Part shown: in pieces, positions 1 through 7,313 of the stretch
Layout: each line of letters begins with the position of its first letter
How positions within the stretch are numbered: the stretch's first letter is position 1
Assembly: GCA_047610385.1 (NCBI GenBank)
Contig: JBLGAC010000031.1
Location: 1-46,607 of the forward strand
Source of the DNA: JBOCEF01 sp047610385
GTDB lineage: Bacteria > Pseudomonadota > Alphaproteobacteria > Rhodobacterales > Rhodobacteraceae
Direction of reading: 5' to 3'
DNA length: 46,607 bases
The notes under the pieces: model-generated
Told to the model about the DNA's origin: nothing
Database searches by the model: none
The model's input: the letters and a program-made list of their open reading frames with translations, nothing else
Position numbers and translations under genes: made by a program

Positions 1-69
1 CGCCGACGTGGCAGCGGCAAGCGTGGCAATGCCAACGGCGGCGAGGCTGGTTCTGGCTTTACTGAACAT
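1..69 (-). CDS. Secreted or lipid-free exported protein, N-terminus only (partial)
   Basis: Only the first 23 codons lie in the window; the gene runs leftward off base 1. The visible peptide begins MFSKARTSLAAVG and continues into an alanine-rich hydrophobic stretch ending near ATSA. This has the basic-hydrophobic-small-residue layout of a Sec signal peptide, so the product is probably exported. Nothing of the mature protein is visible, so no function is proposed. The bases to its right (70-490) would hold its promoter. Confidence 0.6.
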   Translation of the reverse strand, partial: MFSKARTSLAAVGIATLAAATSA

Positions 70-494
70 CGGGTACCCTTGATCTGTATGAATATTGACG
101 CCAAAAAATGCGGGCGACAGGCAAAAATGATGGGATAAGGGTGTGGTTATCCTTACGAGGTGTCATCGCGAAACAGCCCGCAATCGCCAGAATGCCGCAA
201 GATCGCCCGCGACTTAAAAAATACCGGCGGGCCGGGACGGTCCAAATTCAGACCGCTGAGGGCTTCTCTCAACAACGCCGGCGGCACAGGTCGATCGGCC
301 GCGGCCGGTCTCGATCGTTCAGCTTTGCAATCGGGGTGATGTGGTGCCCGAAACAGCGCCGCGGTGGCGTGCAACCAATCTATCGGGTTCGCCCAAGGTG
401 CAGTCTTTCAATAACGGACATCGGTGAGAGACGCAGCGAAAGTCCGAACCCCGCCCGGAGCAGCCATCCCGTCACCCTCGCCATCCGGTCCTCA
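70..494. other. Intergenic stretch without a supported gene
   Basis: Several open frames cross this stretch on both strands, including a long plus-strand one from 108. None has a ribosome binding site, family-like motifs or a sensible start, and they look like by-products of high GC. It probably carries the promoter of the leftward exported protein. I see no clear -35/-10 pair, repeat or RNA gene. Confidence 0.4.
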
Positions 495-806
495 GTCCAC
501 CGGATGGTCCCGCGACAATCGCGCCAGCGCCCCCGCATGGCGCTTGAGGAACCCGTCTATCTCCGCTGCCTCAACCCCGCCCGCCGCCGCGCGCGATGCC
601 ATCAGCCCGAGCAACTGCGCGTCCAGCATCTCAATATGCGCCGCGCGGTTGGCCTCCTTCACCTCCACCGGATCGGCGTGGCTGCGGCGTCCCTCGAAGC
701 ACCGTGCCGCCTCTGTCTGGACGATGCGCCATGCGTGGGGTGCAGGGGCCAGCGGGAGCGGATGTTCTCGCGGCTTGGCTCGCAGCAGCGCACCTTTTCC
801 ACGAAC
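492..806 (-). pseudogene. Remnant of an unrecognised gene (C-terminal part, no start)
   Basis: Reading leftward there is a protein-like stretch of about 100 codons ending in a TGA at 494-492. It contains PHAWRIVQTEAARCFEGRR, then HADPVEVKEANRAAH and a final alpha-helical segment ending SRDHPVD. The composition (amphipathic, balanced charge) is that of a real soluble protein, unlike the overlapping frames. There is no start codon between it and the preceding in-frame stop, and the upstream frame belongs to a transposase scrap, so it is a truncated gene. I do not recognise the family. Its place among mobile-element debris suggests a phage or island gene cut by insertions. Confidence 0.4.
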
Positions 807-808
807 TC

Positions 809-892
809 AGCCACTGGCATCGCTGTGCGGTCGCCTCGCGCCCGTTTGCGGCCACGACGATGGACTGACAGGCCCTCCTCCCAGTAAATCCG
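809..892 (-). pseudogene. IS3-family transposase OrfB scrap
   Basis: About 28 codons on the minus strand read RIYWEEGLSVHRRGRKRARG followed by DRTAMPVA. This matches the family-typical N-terminal segment of IS407-type OrfB (consensus-like RLYREEGLxVRRRxGRKRA, then a short linker ending in MPV). Both sides run into unrelated sequence, so it is a shard left by rearrangement. It shows that insertion sequences hit this end of the window more than once; two more IS3 relics lie at 1501-1743 and 6608-7313. Confidence 0.55.
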
Positions 893-900
893 GCAGAGAT

Positions 901-1041
901 TTATTTGTTCATCATCATGTCCCCGCCTTCCAGCGTGACATTAATGCGCCAATACTTGTCCATGTCTAAACGGATCTGAGGGGTGTTGGCCGGATGCTCG
1001 CGCCGCGCAGTCTTCGGATCGACGCCAAACAAGACGAAGGC
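901..1041 (-). pseudogene. C-terminal fragment of an unrecognised gene with an in-frame amber
   Basis: The minus strand reads AFVLFGVDPKTARREHPANT and on to DKYWRINVTLEGGDMMMNK before a TAA at 903-901. The amino-acid mix is convincingly protein-like. Directly upstream lies an in-frame TAG (1044-1042), preceded by a further short protein-like piece (IQQMWCWEMRDYPISQR) that itself ends upstream at a TAA. It therefore looks like the end of a gene with a nonsense mutation and a lost N-terminus. I cannot name the family. Confidence 0.35.
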
Positions 1042-1074
1042 CTAGCGTTGAGAGATCGGATAATCCCTCATTTC

Positions 1075-1500
1075 CCAACACCACATCTGCTGAATGGCGC
1101 TTTATATTTTTTTATCGTCCTCAACTTGCTTTAGAAAATTGGGATTCAACGGATGAATAACGCTATAATTAACTAATAATTTTCATAAATTAATATTTAT
1201 AAGATGCTTCTTAAGGCATAATTTGAAGATAATTGATCTGTCTTTCTGTTCTTTAATCATCCAGATTGTCTGTGTATTGAAAATGCCTCTTTCTCATTCG
1301 CCTGCCTCCTTCATTTTTTTTAGGTCACTCTTGGGCAAGTATAATTTTCCAAATTTTTGATGTATTTTCTGCTCAATTTGGCCATGAGCAAACACATGAA
1401 CTTAAATAATGTGGTTAATGCAAATTTTTTTTTCCACACTGGTCTATTTATAAAATAATTTTTTCCATTTAAGATTTATAATATTTTTTATTGCTGAGAT
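1075..1500. other. Strongly AT-rich non-coding block
   Basis: Base composition changes abruptly here. Runs of T and A dominate (for example the T-tracts near 1312-1320, 1424-1432 and 1458-1464), while the sequence on both sides is high-GC. No open frame of useful length or gene-like peptide is present on either strand. The block begins among gene scraps and stops exactly where the decayed IS3 orfA begins. It is most simply foreign DNA brought in with mobile elements. A regulatory or silencer-bound region is possible but not shown by the sequence. Confidence 0.7.
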
Positions 1501-1743
1501 TTATGATTTTTTGAGATATTCATCCCCCTAAAACCGCAGTTCTCCCGACCAAAACACTCATTCCCGCGTGTAAGTCCTCTGTCCCCACCCGATACGCACA
1601 TCCGTGCCACGATACGACGTCATCCCCTTGCTCAGCGTCGACATGCCAACGCCCGGATCGGATGCAACTTGTCTGCGCGTCAGCCCACTGGGCTACACAA
1701 TGCGCACCGCATCCTTCCAAAATTCATCTGTTTGCGTGGGAAT
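1501..1743 (-). pseudogene. Decayed IS3-family transposase OrfA
   Basis: Read leftward from 1743, the frame gives IPTQTDEFWKDAVRIV, an amber, then SGLTRRQVASDPGVGMSTLS and later GDEYLKKS before TAA. This is the N-terminal helix-turn-helix of IS3-family OrfA (typical form TDEFRKDAVRIALTSGLTRRQVASDLGVG), including the EER..LKK leucine-zipper end. The start codon has become ATT and there are at least three internal stops, so it is dead. Its OrfB partner should follow to the left, but AT-rich DNA is there instead. This OrfA type belongs to a different IS3 subgroup from the relic at 6608-7313. Confidence 0.75.
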
Positions 1744-2139
1744 GTCCGGTCGGCTGTGTGTCTGCGATCTGGCCCATATGGATTTCAGTGGGCATGCCGA
1801 TGCGTGGGAAAAGCTAGTGACTTGGCATATATTATGCGAACAAGAGCATCCGTTTGACGCGGCTGGGTAAATCTGTGTGGAAACCTTCACACCCCATGGC
1901 GGCACAAACGACTCGCCGTCGCGGCGAACCCTGGAAATTCTGATCCTAGGCGGCGCAACATCTGGTTCCGGAGCAAGCTTGAAGCTCCTGCCTACAACAA
2001 CTGGAAAGACGCCTGCGCCGATGATGGTCTTTGCCACAGCAATACGCACAGGGACTGCCGGCCCAGCATTGCGATTGATCGGCCATGCCGCGCCATCGCG
2101 GCCTGCCTTGGGACGACGCGCGGCATGAGGTCATCGACG
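1744..2139. other. Region upstream of the P450/A-T-TE operon
   Basis: This stretch should contain the promoter of the operon that begins at 2140. A plus-strand open frame (GTG at 1877 to TGA at 2128) and a minus-strand one overlap here, but neither has a family-like sequence or Shine-Dalgarno signal. I found no regulator gene next to the operon and no convincing -35/-10 pair. Confidence 0.4.
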
Positions 2140-3429
2140 ATGACGCTGGGTCGCCGCAGGCGGCTTCCCTACGGTGCCGCCGCGCTTGCTGCTGTGCGGG
2201 CGTGGAGAGTTTCGCACCGCCTGCCACCCGGCGCCATGACGCGGCTGGATGAGGCGGAGCGCACTGATCGCCTGGCGCTCATGCACCTGTCGCGCACGCA
2301 TGGGCCGATCTTCAGGGGCGTGATGGACGAAAGGCTGGCGATCTGTGTGGTTGGCAACGCCATCGGGCGTCGGCTGCTGCGCGATCACGCCGCCGCGCTG
2401 CGCCCGGTCACAATCGACGTCTCAGCGCTGTTCCCCGGCCGGTTCATGCGCGCGATGGAGGGGGAGACCCACCGCACCCGCCGCGCCGCGCTTGTGCGGG
2501 GGCTTGGCGCGCTTGACTACGATGCCTGCGCGCCATCGCTGCGTGCGATCGCGCACGGCGCCCTCAACGCCTATGCCGATGGCCCGGTCGGGGGCCCGGA
2601 CGCCTTTCAGCGCTGGTCGGCGGCGCTGTCGCAGATCGCATCGGGCCTGCTGATCCGCGTGGTGCTGGGGCAGGTGCCGGGCGATCCGGCGTTTGCGCGG
2701 TTGATGAACGGCTATCGCGCCCTCGGCCCCCACGGCGTCGCGTGGCGGGTGGGCGCGCCGCAGATCGCGGCTTATGCGGGCCTGCGCGCGCAATTGCAGG
2801 GCGATCCGGGCGCGGGCGATCCGCCGGGGCTGCTGGGGCTGATGACGGCGCAAGGCGCGGTTGATGACACGATGCTCGGCAATCTCATCTACATGGTTGA
2901 GATGGGGCGCTACGATCTGCGCGGCCTGTTGCGCTGGATCTTTGCCTATGCGGCCGCGCAGCCGCTCTTGCTCCGGCGTATTGCTGAGGCGACGCCTGCG
3001 CGCGCCGCAATCTTCGCCGACGCTTTTGTCCGAGAGGTGCTGCGCCTTGACCAAAGCGAGCGGCTGATGCGCGACGTGCTGGAGGACATCACCTTTGACG
3101 GGTTCTTCATTCCTCGCGGTGCACTTCTGCGCGTGTGCATGTGGGAGGCGCACAAGGATGAGGACAGCTTTGCGCGCCCGTTCGCCTTTGATCCTGAGCG
3201 TTTCCTTGACGGGCGCGCCTTTGGAGAGCGGTTCTCGCCCTTTGGCCTAGACCATCATCTGTGCCCCTTCGCGGGCATCTCCGTCCGGCTTGCGGCCATG
3301 ACGCTGATCACGGTTGCCCGCGATTTCACGATCACGGCGCAAGGCGGCGCTCCGGCGGTGCGCGGGCCCTATCATTGGGAACCGGCACCCGACCTCTCTG
3401 TCACACTCACGAAGCGGGACGCGCGATGA
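2140..3429 (+). CDS. Cytochrome P450, divergent
   Basis: Haem-thiolate monooxygenase-fold protein of 429 residues. Using the longer reading from 2125 for numbering, the K-helix ExxR is EVLR at 304-307, the PERF-like meander is FDPERF at 355-360, and the haem loop is FSPFGLDHHLCPFAG with Cys380. A C-helix HxxxR (HRTRR) is also present. The start at 2140 is preferred because GAGG sits nine bases upstream; ATG 2125 lacks such a site. Two departures stand out: the haem loop lacks two of the usual glycines (D for G, A for the G after Cys), and the I-helix region MVEMGRYDLRG lacks the acid-Thr pair used for oxygen activation. The stop overlaps the next ATG (ATGA at 3426-3429), so the two genes are translationally coupled. 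Inference: it oxidises the substrate held on the partner's carrier domain, as the P450s NikQ and NovI do on aminoacyl carrier proteins. Confidence 0.85.
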   Translation: MTLGRRRRLPYGAAALAAVRAWRVSHRLPPGAMTRLDEAERTDRLALMHLSRTHGPIFRGVMDERLAICVVGNAIGRRLLRDHAAALRPVTIDVSALFPGRFMRAMEGETHRTRRAALVRGLGALDYDACAPSLRAIAHGALNAYADGPVGGPDAFQRWSAALSQIASGLLIRVVLGQVPGDPAFARLMNGYRALGPHGVAWRVGAPQIAAYAGLRAQLQGDPGAGDPPGLLGLMTAQGAVDDTMLGNLIYMVEMGRYDLRGLLRWIFAYAAAQPLLLRRIAEATPARAAIFADAFVREVLRLDQSERLMRDVLEDITFDGFFIPRGALLRVCMWEAHKDEDSFARPFAFDPERFLDGRAFGERFSPFGLDHHLCPFAGISVRLAAMTLITVARDFTITAQGGAPAVRGPYHWEPAPDLSVTLTKRDAR

Positions 3430-6116
3430 ACAAAGCGACGGACATCTGGGGCAACATCGGCGCAACCAACCTTGTGTCCGTGATCGCGCGCCGGGCGCAG
3501 GAGACGCCGGACGCCATCGCCATCATCGACGCTGAGGGGGAGACGAGCTATGCCGCCCTCATGCGCCGGACCGAGGCGATCCATGCCGCGCTGATCGCCC
3601 GTGGGCTGGAACCGCAGGCGCCGGTGGCGGTGCTGATGGACCGGCGCGCTGATCTGGTGGCCGCGTTGCTCGGCATTCTGCGCGCCGGGGGCATTTATGC
3701 GCCCTTCGATCCGCATGATCCGCCTGAGCGTGTTGCGCGGATGATTGCCCGATCTGGCGCGCAGACCGTGATCGCGTCAGGTGGGCGGGCGCCGGGGGGC
3801 GTCGCTGCGCGCGATATCCTCGATCTGGATGCGGTCCCTAACTTGCCCGCAGGCAGGGATGTGCCGCCGATCGCGCCGGGGGGCGACAGGCTGGCCTATT
3901 TGCTGTTCACCTCCGGCACGACGGGAGAGCCGAAAGCCGTGCAGGTCACCCATGCCAACACGCTGCATCTGCTGCGCTCAGCCTGCGATCTGCTGCGGTT
4001 TACGCGGGCGGATCGGTATCTCGCGACCTCCACCATCGCGTTTGATGCCTCGGTGACGGAGCTGTTCTTGCCGCTGTGCACTGGGGCGAGCCTGCTGCTG
4101 CGGGGCCGCGACATCCTGCTGGCGCCGCATTTGCTGGCGGCGGATGTGCGCGCGTTTGGGGTGACGGTGGTGCAGACCGCCCCGTCGGTATGGGCGGCGC
4201 TGCTGCGCGAGGTTCCCGATTTCCCGCAAGTGCGCATCGCGATCACCCACGGAGAGGCGGTGACACCTGAACTGGCCCTGCGCCTTTGCGCGCAAGGCCA
4301 GGAGGCATGGAACCTTTACGGCCCGACCGAAACCACGGTCTGGGCCATCGGCTGGCGACTTGGGCCAGATCAGGTAAATTCAGTTTCCCCCGTCTCGGCC
4401 CCGATCGGGCGGCCGCTGGGCCATATCCGCGCCTATGTCGTCGATCCCGAAGGCGTCGCGCTGGACGGCGACGCACAGGGGGAACTGTGGCTGGGCGGTC
4501 CCAGCGTCGCGCGCGGCTATCTTGGGAATGGTGCGCTGACGCAGGCACGGTTCCGCCCCCTCGGCGGCGACCGGGCGTATTGGACCGGCGATCTGGTGCA
4601 CCGCGATGCTGCGGGGGTGCTGCATTATCTGGGCCGCATCGACGACCAGATGCAGATCCGCGGCGTGCGGTTGGAGCCGCAGGAGGTGGAGGCCGCACTC
4701 TTGCGTGATCCGCGCGTCGCGCAGGCGGCGGTGACGTGGTTTGAGCGCGGCGACGGCGCGCGCGGTGTGCTTGGTGCCATTGTGGCGCGGGCCGGCACGG
4801 CGCCGACGGTGCAGGATCTGCACGCGGGCCTAACTGCGCACCTGCCGCGCCACATGATGCCGACGCTGATCCTTTCCTTCGCGCAGTTGCCAATGACCGC
4901 AAGCGGCAAGATCGACCGGGCCGCCCTGCGCGTGGCTGCGCTGGCGCAGGGGGGCAAGAATGCCGCGCCTGAGCGGCGCACCGACACGGAGCGCCGCCTT
5001 GGTGCGCTTTGGCACCGTGTGCTGGGGGGCGGCGAGGCGGTGCCTGAGGATAATTTCTTTACCATTGGCGGGGATTCTTTGACCGCCGTTCACATGGTCA
5101 CTGAGGCTGAGATTCTGTTTGGCATCCGGCTTCCCCTGCACATCGCGTTTGAGGCGCCGACGCTGGCCGCCCTCGCCAGCCGCATCGATGCGGAGCGCTT
5201 GCGCGAAGAACTGAACGCCCAGCGAGGCTTTGTCTTTCATCTGGCCGGGCCGGGCACTGATGGACAGGGGCCGCCGCTGTTCTTCTGTCATCCAGACCTC
5301 GGCCTTGCGCGCAGCGGCGTGTGGACACCGCCATTCGCGATCCACGCCATCTGGTATTGGGCGCGCGGCGAAGGCCTCGCGCGCGGACGCTCACTTGAGG
5401 CGCTGGCCGCGCACCATCTGATGAGCGTGCGGGCCGTACAGGCGGTGGGGCCGTATCGCCTGGGTGGGTATTCGTTCGGCGGCCTGCTGGCGTTTGAAAT
5501 GGCGCAGCAGTTGCGTGCAGCAGGTGAAACGGTTGAGCTGCTGTTCCTGCTTGATCCCACGGCACCGCGGCAGGCGTCGATCCCGCTTCCCACGCCCGAA
5601 GGTCAGGCGCTGCCGGTGGCGGCCCGCGCATGGCGCCGGCTTCAGCGCGTCGCAATCGCTGATGGTGGCGGGGCGGCCTTGCGCGACGCGGCGCAGGCGG
5701 CGGCCCGGGCGCTGGCAGCAGCAGCGGCCAGGCCGCTTCATCACCTGCGCTGCAAGCTGACGGCGCTTCGGCTCAAGGCCCCGGGGCTTGGTTGGCTGCC
5801 GTTCCAGACCCACCCGTGGCGCGCCTTCGCCAATCACGCCATGCCGCTTCTGGCACGCTATCAGGCAGTGCCTTACGATGGTCGCGCAGTGTTGGTCCTG
5901 TCGGCTGAGGGCGGGCATAACGGCAAGGGTGCCTATGGTGCCTTGCTCAGGCCCGACACGGCGATGATCACGCTCGAAGGCTCACACCGAGGCCTGTTCG
6001 ACGCCCCTGCGCTGGGCCAATGGCTTGCGGCGCTGGAAAGCGAAGCCGCAGACGCGCGCGCGCGCAGTCAAGACAAGGTCCAGGTCTGCGTGGGTGGGCC
6101 ATCCGCGCAGACCTGA
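3426..6116 (+). CDS. Monomodular NRPS-like adenylation-thiolation-thioesterase protein
   Basis: 896-residue A-T-TE enzyme without a condensation domain. The A domain (about 15-500) has the A3 loop FTSGTTGEPK at 161-170, A4 FDASVTE at 206-212, A5 NLYGPTET at 297-304, A7 YWTGDL at 385-390, A8 GRIDDQMQIRG around 403-413 and the A10 lysine K495 in SGKIDR. The carrier domain has GGDSL with the phosphopantetheine serine S551. The thioesterase has GYSFG with S683, Asp710 in LLDP and His854 in GSHRG, a complete triad. The Asp in FDASV aligns with GrsA D235, which holds the alpha-amino group, so an amino acid substrate is more likely than a keto or aryl acid. No MbtH-like gene is adjacent. Known logic: A-T proteins with a P450 and a thioesterase make beta-hydroxy amino acids (nikkomycin, novobiocin). 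A-T-TE furanone or quinone synthetases (RalA type) are the alternative. The longer open frame from 3261 lies inside the P450 and is not used. Confidence 0.88.
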   Translation: MNKATDIWGNIGATNLVSVIARRAQETPDAIAIIDAEGETSYAALMRRTEAIHAALIARGLEPQAPVAVLMDRRADLVAALLGILRAGGIYAPFDPHDPPERVARMIARSGAQTVIASGGRAPGGVAARDILDLDAVPNLPAGRDVPPIAPGGDRLAYLLFTSGTTGEPKAVQVTHANTLHLLRSACDLLRFTRADRYLATSTIAFDASVTELFLPLCTGASLLLRGRDILLAPHLLAADVRAFGVTVVQTAPSVWAALLREVPDFPQVRIAITHGEAVTPELALRLCAQGQEAWNLYGPTETTVWAIGWRLGPDQVNSVSPVSAPIGRPLGHIRAYVVDPEGVALDGDAQGELWLGGPSVARGYLGNGALTQARFRPLGGDRAYWTGDLVHRDAAGVLHYLGRIDDQMQIRGVRLEPQEVEAALLRDPRVAQAAVTWFERGDGARGVLGAIVARAGTAPTVQDLHAGLTAHLPRHMMPTLILSFAQLPMTASGKIDRAALRVAALAQGGKNAAPERRTDTERRLGALWHRVLGGGEAVPEDNFFTIGGDSLTAVHMVTEAEILFGIRLPLHIAFEAPTLAALASRIDAERLREELNAQRGFVFHLAGPGTDGQGPPLFFCHPDLGLARSGVWTPPFAIHAIWYWARGEGLARGRSLEALAAHHLMSVRAVQAVGPYRLGGYSFGGLLAFEMAQQLRAAGETVELLFLLDPTAPRQASIPLPTPEGQALPVAARAWRRLQRVAIADGGGAALRDAAQAAARALAAAAARPLHHLRCKLTALRLKAPGLGWLPFQTHPWRAFANHAMPLLARYQAVPYDGRAVLVLSAEGGHNGKGAYGALLRPDTAMITLEGSHRGLFDAPALGQWLAALESEAADARARSQDKVQVCVGGPSAQT

Positions 6117-6607
6117 TCGGGTTGACATCGCCAAGATTTCGCCTGCGTTTTGGCCGACATTCCCCATTGGGCTGGTTCGATGTGCTGGTGGCGCAGCGCT
6201 GGAACCGCGCCCCCCAGATCACTGGCACCGAAGCTTCATGTGCTGGTCTTGATCAGCGGCTCGCGCCACGCATTTGGTGCCCAGTGGGGGCACCCTTTGC
6301 GATTATGTTGTGAAAATCATTTGATAACAATGCGATATGCGGATCATGACTTTCGCTGTTCGCGCAGTCCCTTTCGCATTGTGACGAAACTTACCCTCAT
6401 CAGCCACGCCGCTGCGTCCTGATCAGCAACACGTTGATTGGGGTCGCAGCCCTGTCCTGAACGAACGTCAGGGCGGGCTGCGAGGTGAAGCCGCCAGCGC
6501 CATGCCGCCCGCATCAGGGATGGCAGAAAATGGCCTGAAACCCTGACCTGACTAACACGGATGCTCGGCATTTGGGGCCAACGCTTGCCGGGCATGGGCA
6601 TGAGCAG
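6117..6607. other. Gap after the A-T-TE gene; contains one hairpin
   Basis: No reading frame here looks like a protein. The only structure I see is an imperfect inverted repeat at 6445-6482 (CGCAGCCC...GGGCTGCG). The stretch ends at the terminal repeat of an IS3 relic at 6608, so it is probably the edge of the islet. Confidence 0.4.
6445..6482. repeat. Imperfect hairpin, possible terminator
   Basis: CGCAGCCCTGTCCTGA faces TCAGGGCGGGCTGCG across a seven-base loop. The outer eight pairs are perfect and the inner part has a bulge. It is the only strong stem downstream of the A-T-TE gene, although 330 bases away and without a T-run, so a terminator role is tentative. Confidence 0.3.
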
Positions 6608-6666
6608 TGACCTGCGCCCGGTCTTTCCTCCAGCTCAACCGAAAATCCGTGGGTTGAATGTTGTGC

Positions 6667-7132
6667 TCAAGCGGCCAGAATTTCCAGCCTCATCTTCATG
6701 GCAAATTCGACGGGATGGTTCCGAGTGCCGAGTGGGGCCTGTGCCGGTTGTAATCGTCATTCCAGTCGCGGATCTGCTGGCGCGCGCCGCGCAGGGACAA
6801 GAACAGCACCTCGTTGAGGAATTCGTCCGTTGCCCGGCAGGCGATCATCTTTTGATCGCCGAGAGAAAGCGCTGGTTGGCGGCGTCGGGCAGAACCATCC
6901 GCTTGGGCCCGCCTCGGCGGCGGACCGGGAGCTTCTCCTCGCGGTAAAGCCTGCGCAGCTTCTTCAAGTTCATCACGATGCCCCGCCGGTCCAGCACCCC
7001 ACGGATGCGCCCGTAGCCGAACCGGCACCGCTGTGCGACGACCGCCTTCATGGCGACCCGCAGATCAGCATCGTCAGGCCGGATGGGCTTGTAGCACACG
7101 CTTGATCGATCCACGTCAAGCGCCCGGCACGC
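6667..7132 (-). pseudogene. IS407-type transposase OrfB, internally deleted and frameshifted
   Basis: From 7132 leftward the frame gives ACRALDVDRSSVCYKPIRPD, then RFGYGRIRGVLDRRG, LKKLRRLYREEKLPVRRRGG and MVLPDAANQRF, which is the N-terminal part of OrfB. Near 6840 it jumps to the extreme C-terminus (FLNEVLFLSLRGARQQI..WNDDYNRHRPHSALG). The catalytic DDE core between these parts is therefore deleted, apart from sequence near the last acidic residue. A final frameshift separates the last codons (EFAMKMRLEILAA) from the rest. The element cannot transpose by itself. Confidence 0.8.
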
Positions 7133-7229
7133 CCCCCTCTCGGCAGATTGCTGCGCAATCTGTTGGCCGTCAGGTGAATGCGTGCATTCACCGTCAGGCG
7201 CCTGCCGGGCAACGGACGCTGGCTCACGC
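7133..7229. repeat. Two adjacent perfect palindromes filling the deleted orfA region
   Basis: CAGATTGC-TGC-GCAATCTG (7144-7162) is followed ten bases later by GGTGAATGC-GT-GCATTCACC (7173-7192), both with perfect stems and 2-3 base loops. The second is flanked by the direct repeat CCGTCAGG. They lie exactly where orfA sequence should be, between the OrfB start and a seven-codon OrfA stub at 7230-7250 (ACG in place of ATG, then KRSRFT). This looks like a small palindromic repeat that landed in, or replaced part of, the IS. Confidence 0.55.
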
Positions 7230-7313
7230 CGTGAACCGTGATCGCTTCGTCGTCCGCCTCCTGGCTGGGCCGGATTCTACCTTAAATTGGAGGAAGATAT
7301 GGGGAGCAGGTCA

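Larger units (their letters stand above)
6608..7313 (-). mobile_element. Relic IS3-family element (IS407-like) with both terminal inverted repeats
   Basis: The left end starts TGACCTGCGCCCGGTC and runs to TTTCCTCCA. The right end reads TTGGAGGAAGATATG and on to GGGGAGCAGGTCA, the matching inverted repeat ending at 7313. Inside, on the minus strand, are the first codons of OrfA and about half of OrfB. The copy is roughly 0.7 kb instead of the usual 1.2 kb or so, because the middle of OrfB and nearly all of OrfA are gone. I see no identical 3-4 bp target duplication outside the ends. It forms the right border of the P450/A-T-TE islet. Confidence 0.75.

Noticed and set aside
108..887. 259-codon plus-strand open frame
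   Set aside because: Rich in Arg, Ser and Pro, no ribosome site, and it overlaps better protein-like minus-strand remnants.
1877..2128. 83-codon frame ending at the P450 start
   Set aside because: GTG start without ribosome site and no family-like features, although its position is suggestive.
3261..3425. N-terminal extension of the A-T-TE protein
   Set aside because: These codons lie inside the P450 C-terminus, and the ATGA overlap at 3426 is the natural start.
809..7313. The P450/A-T-TE operon as cargo of one composite transposon
   Set aside because: The left orfA relic and the right orfB-bearing relic belong to different IS3 subgroups, and no matching ends flank the whole segment.
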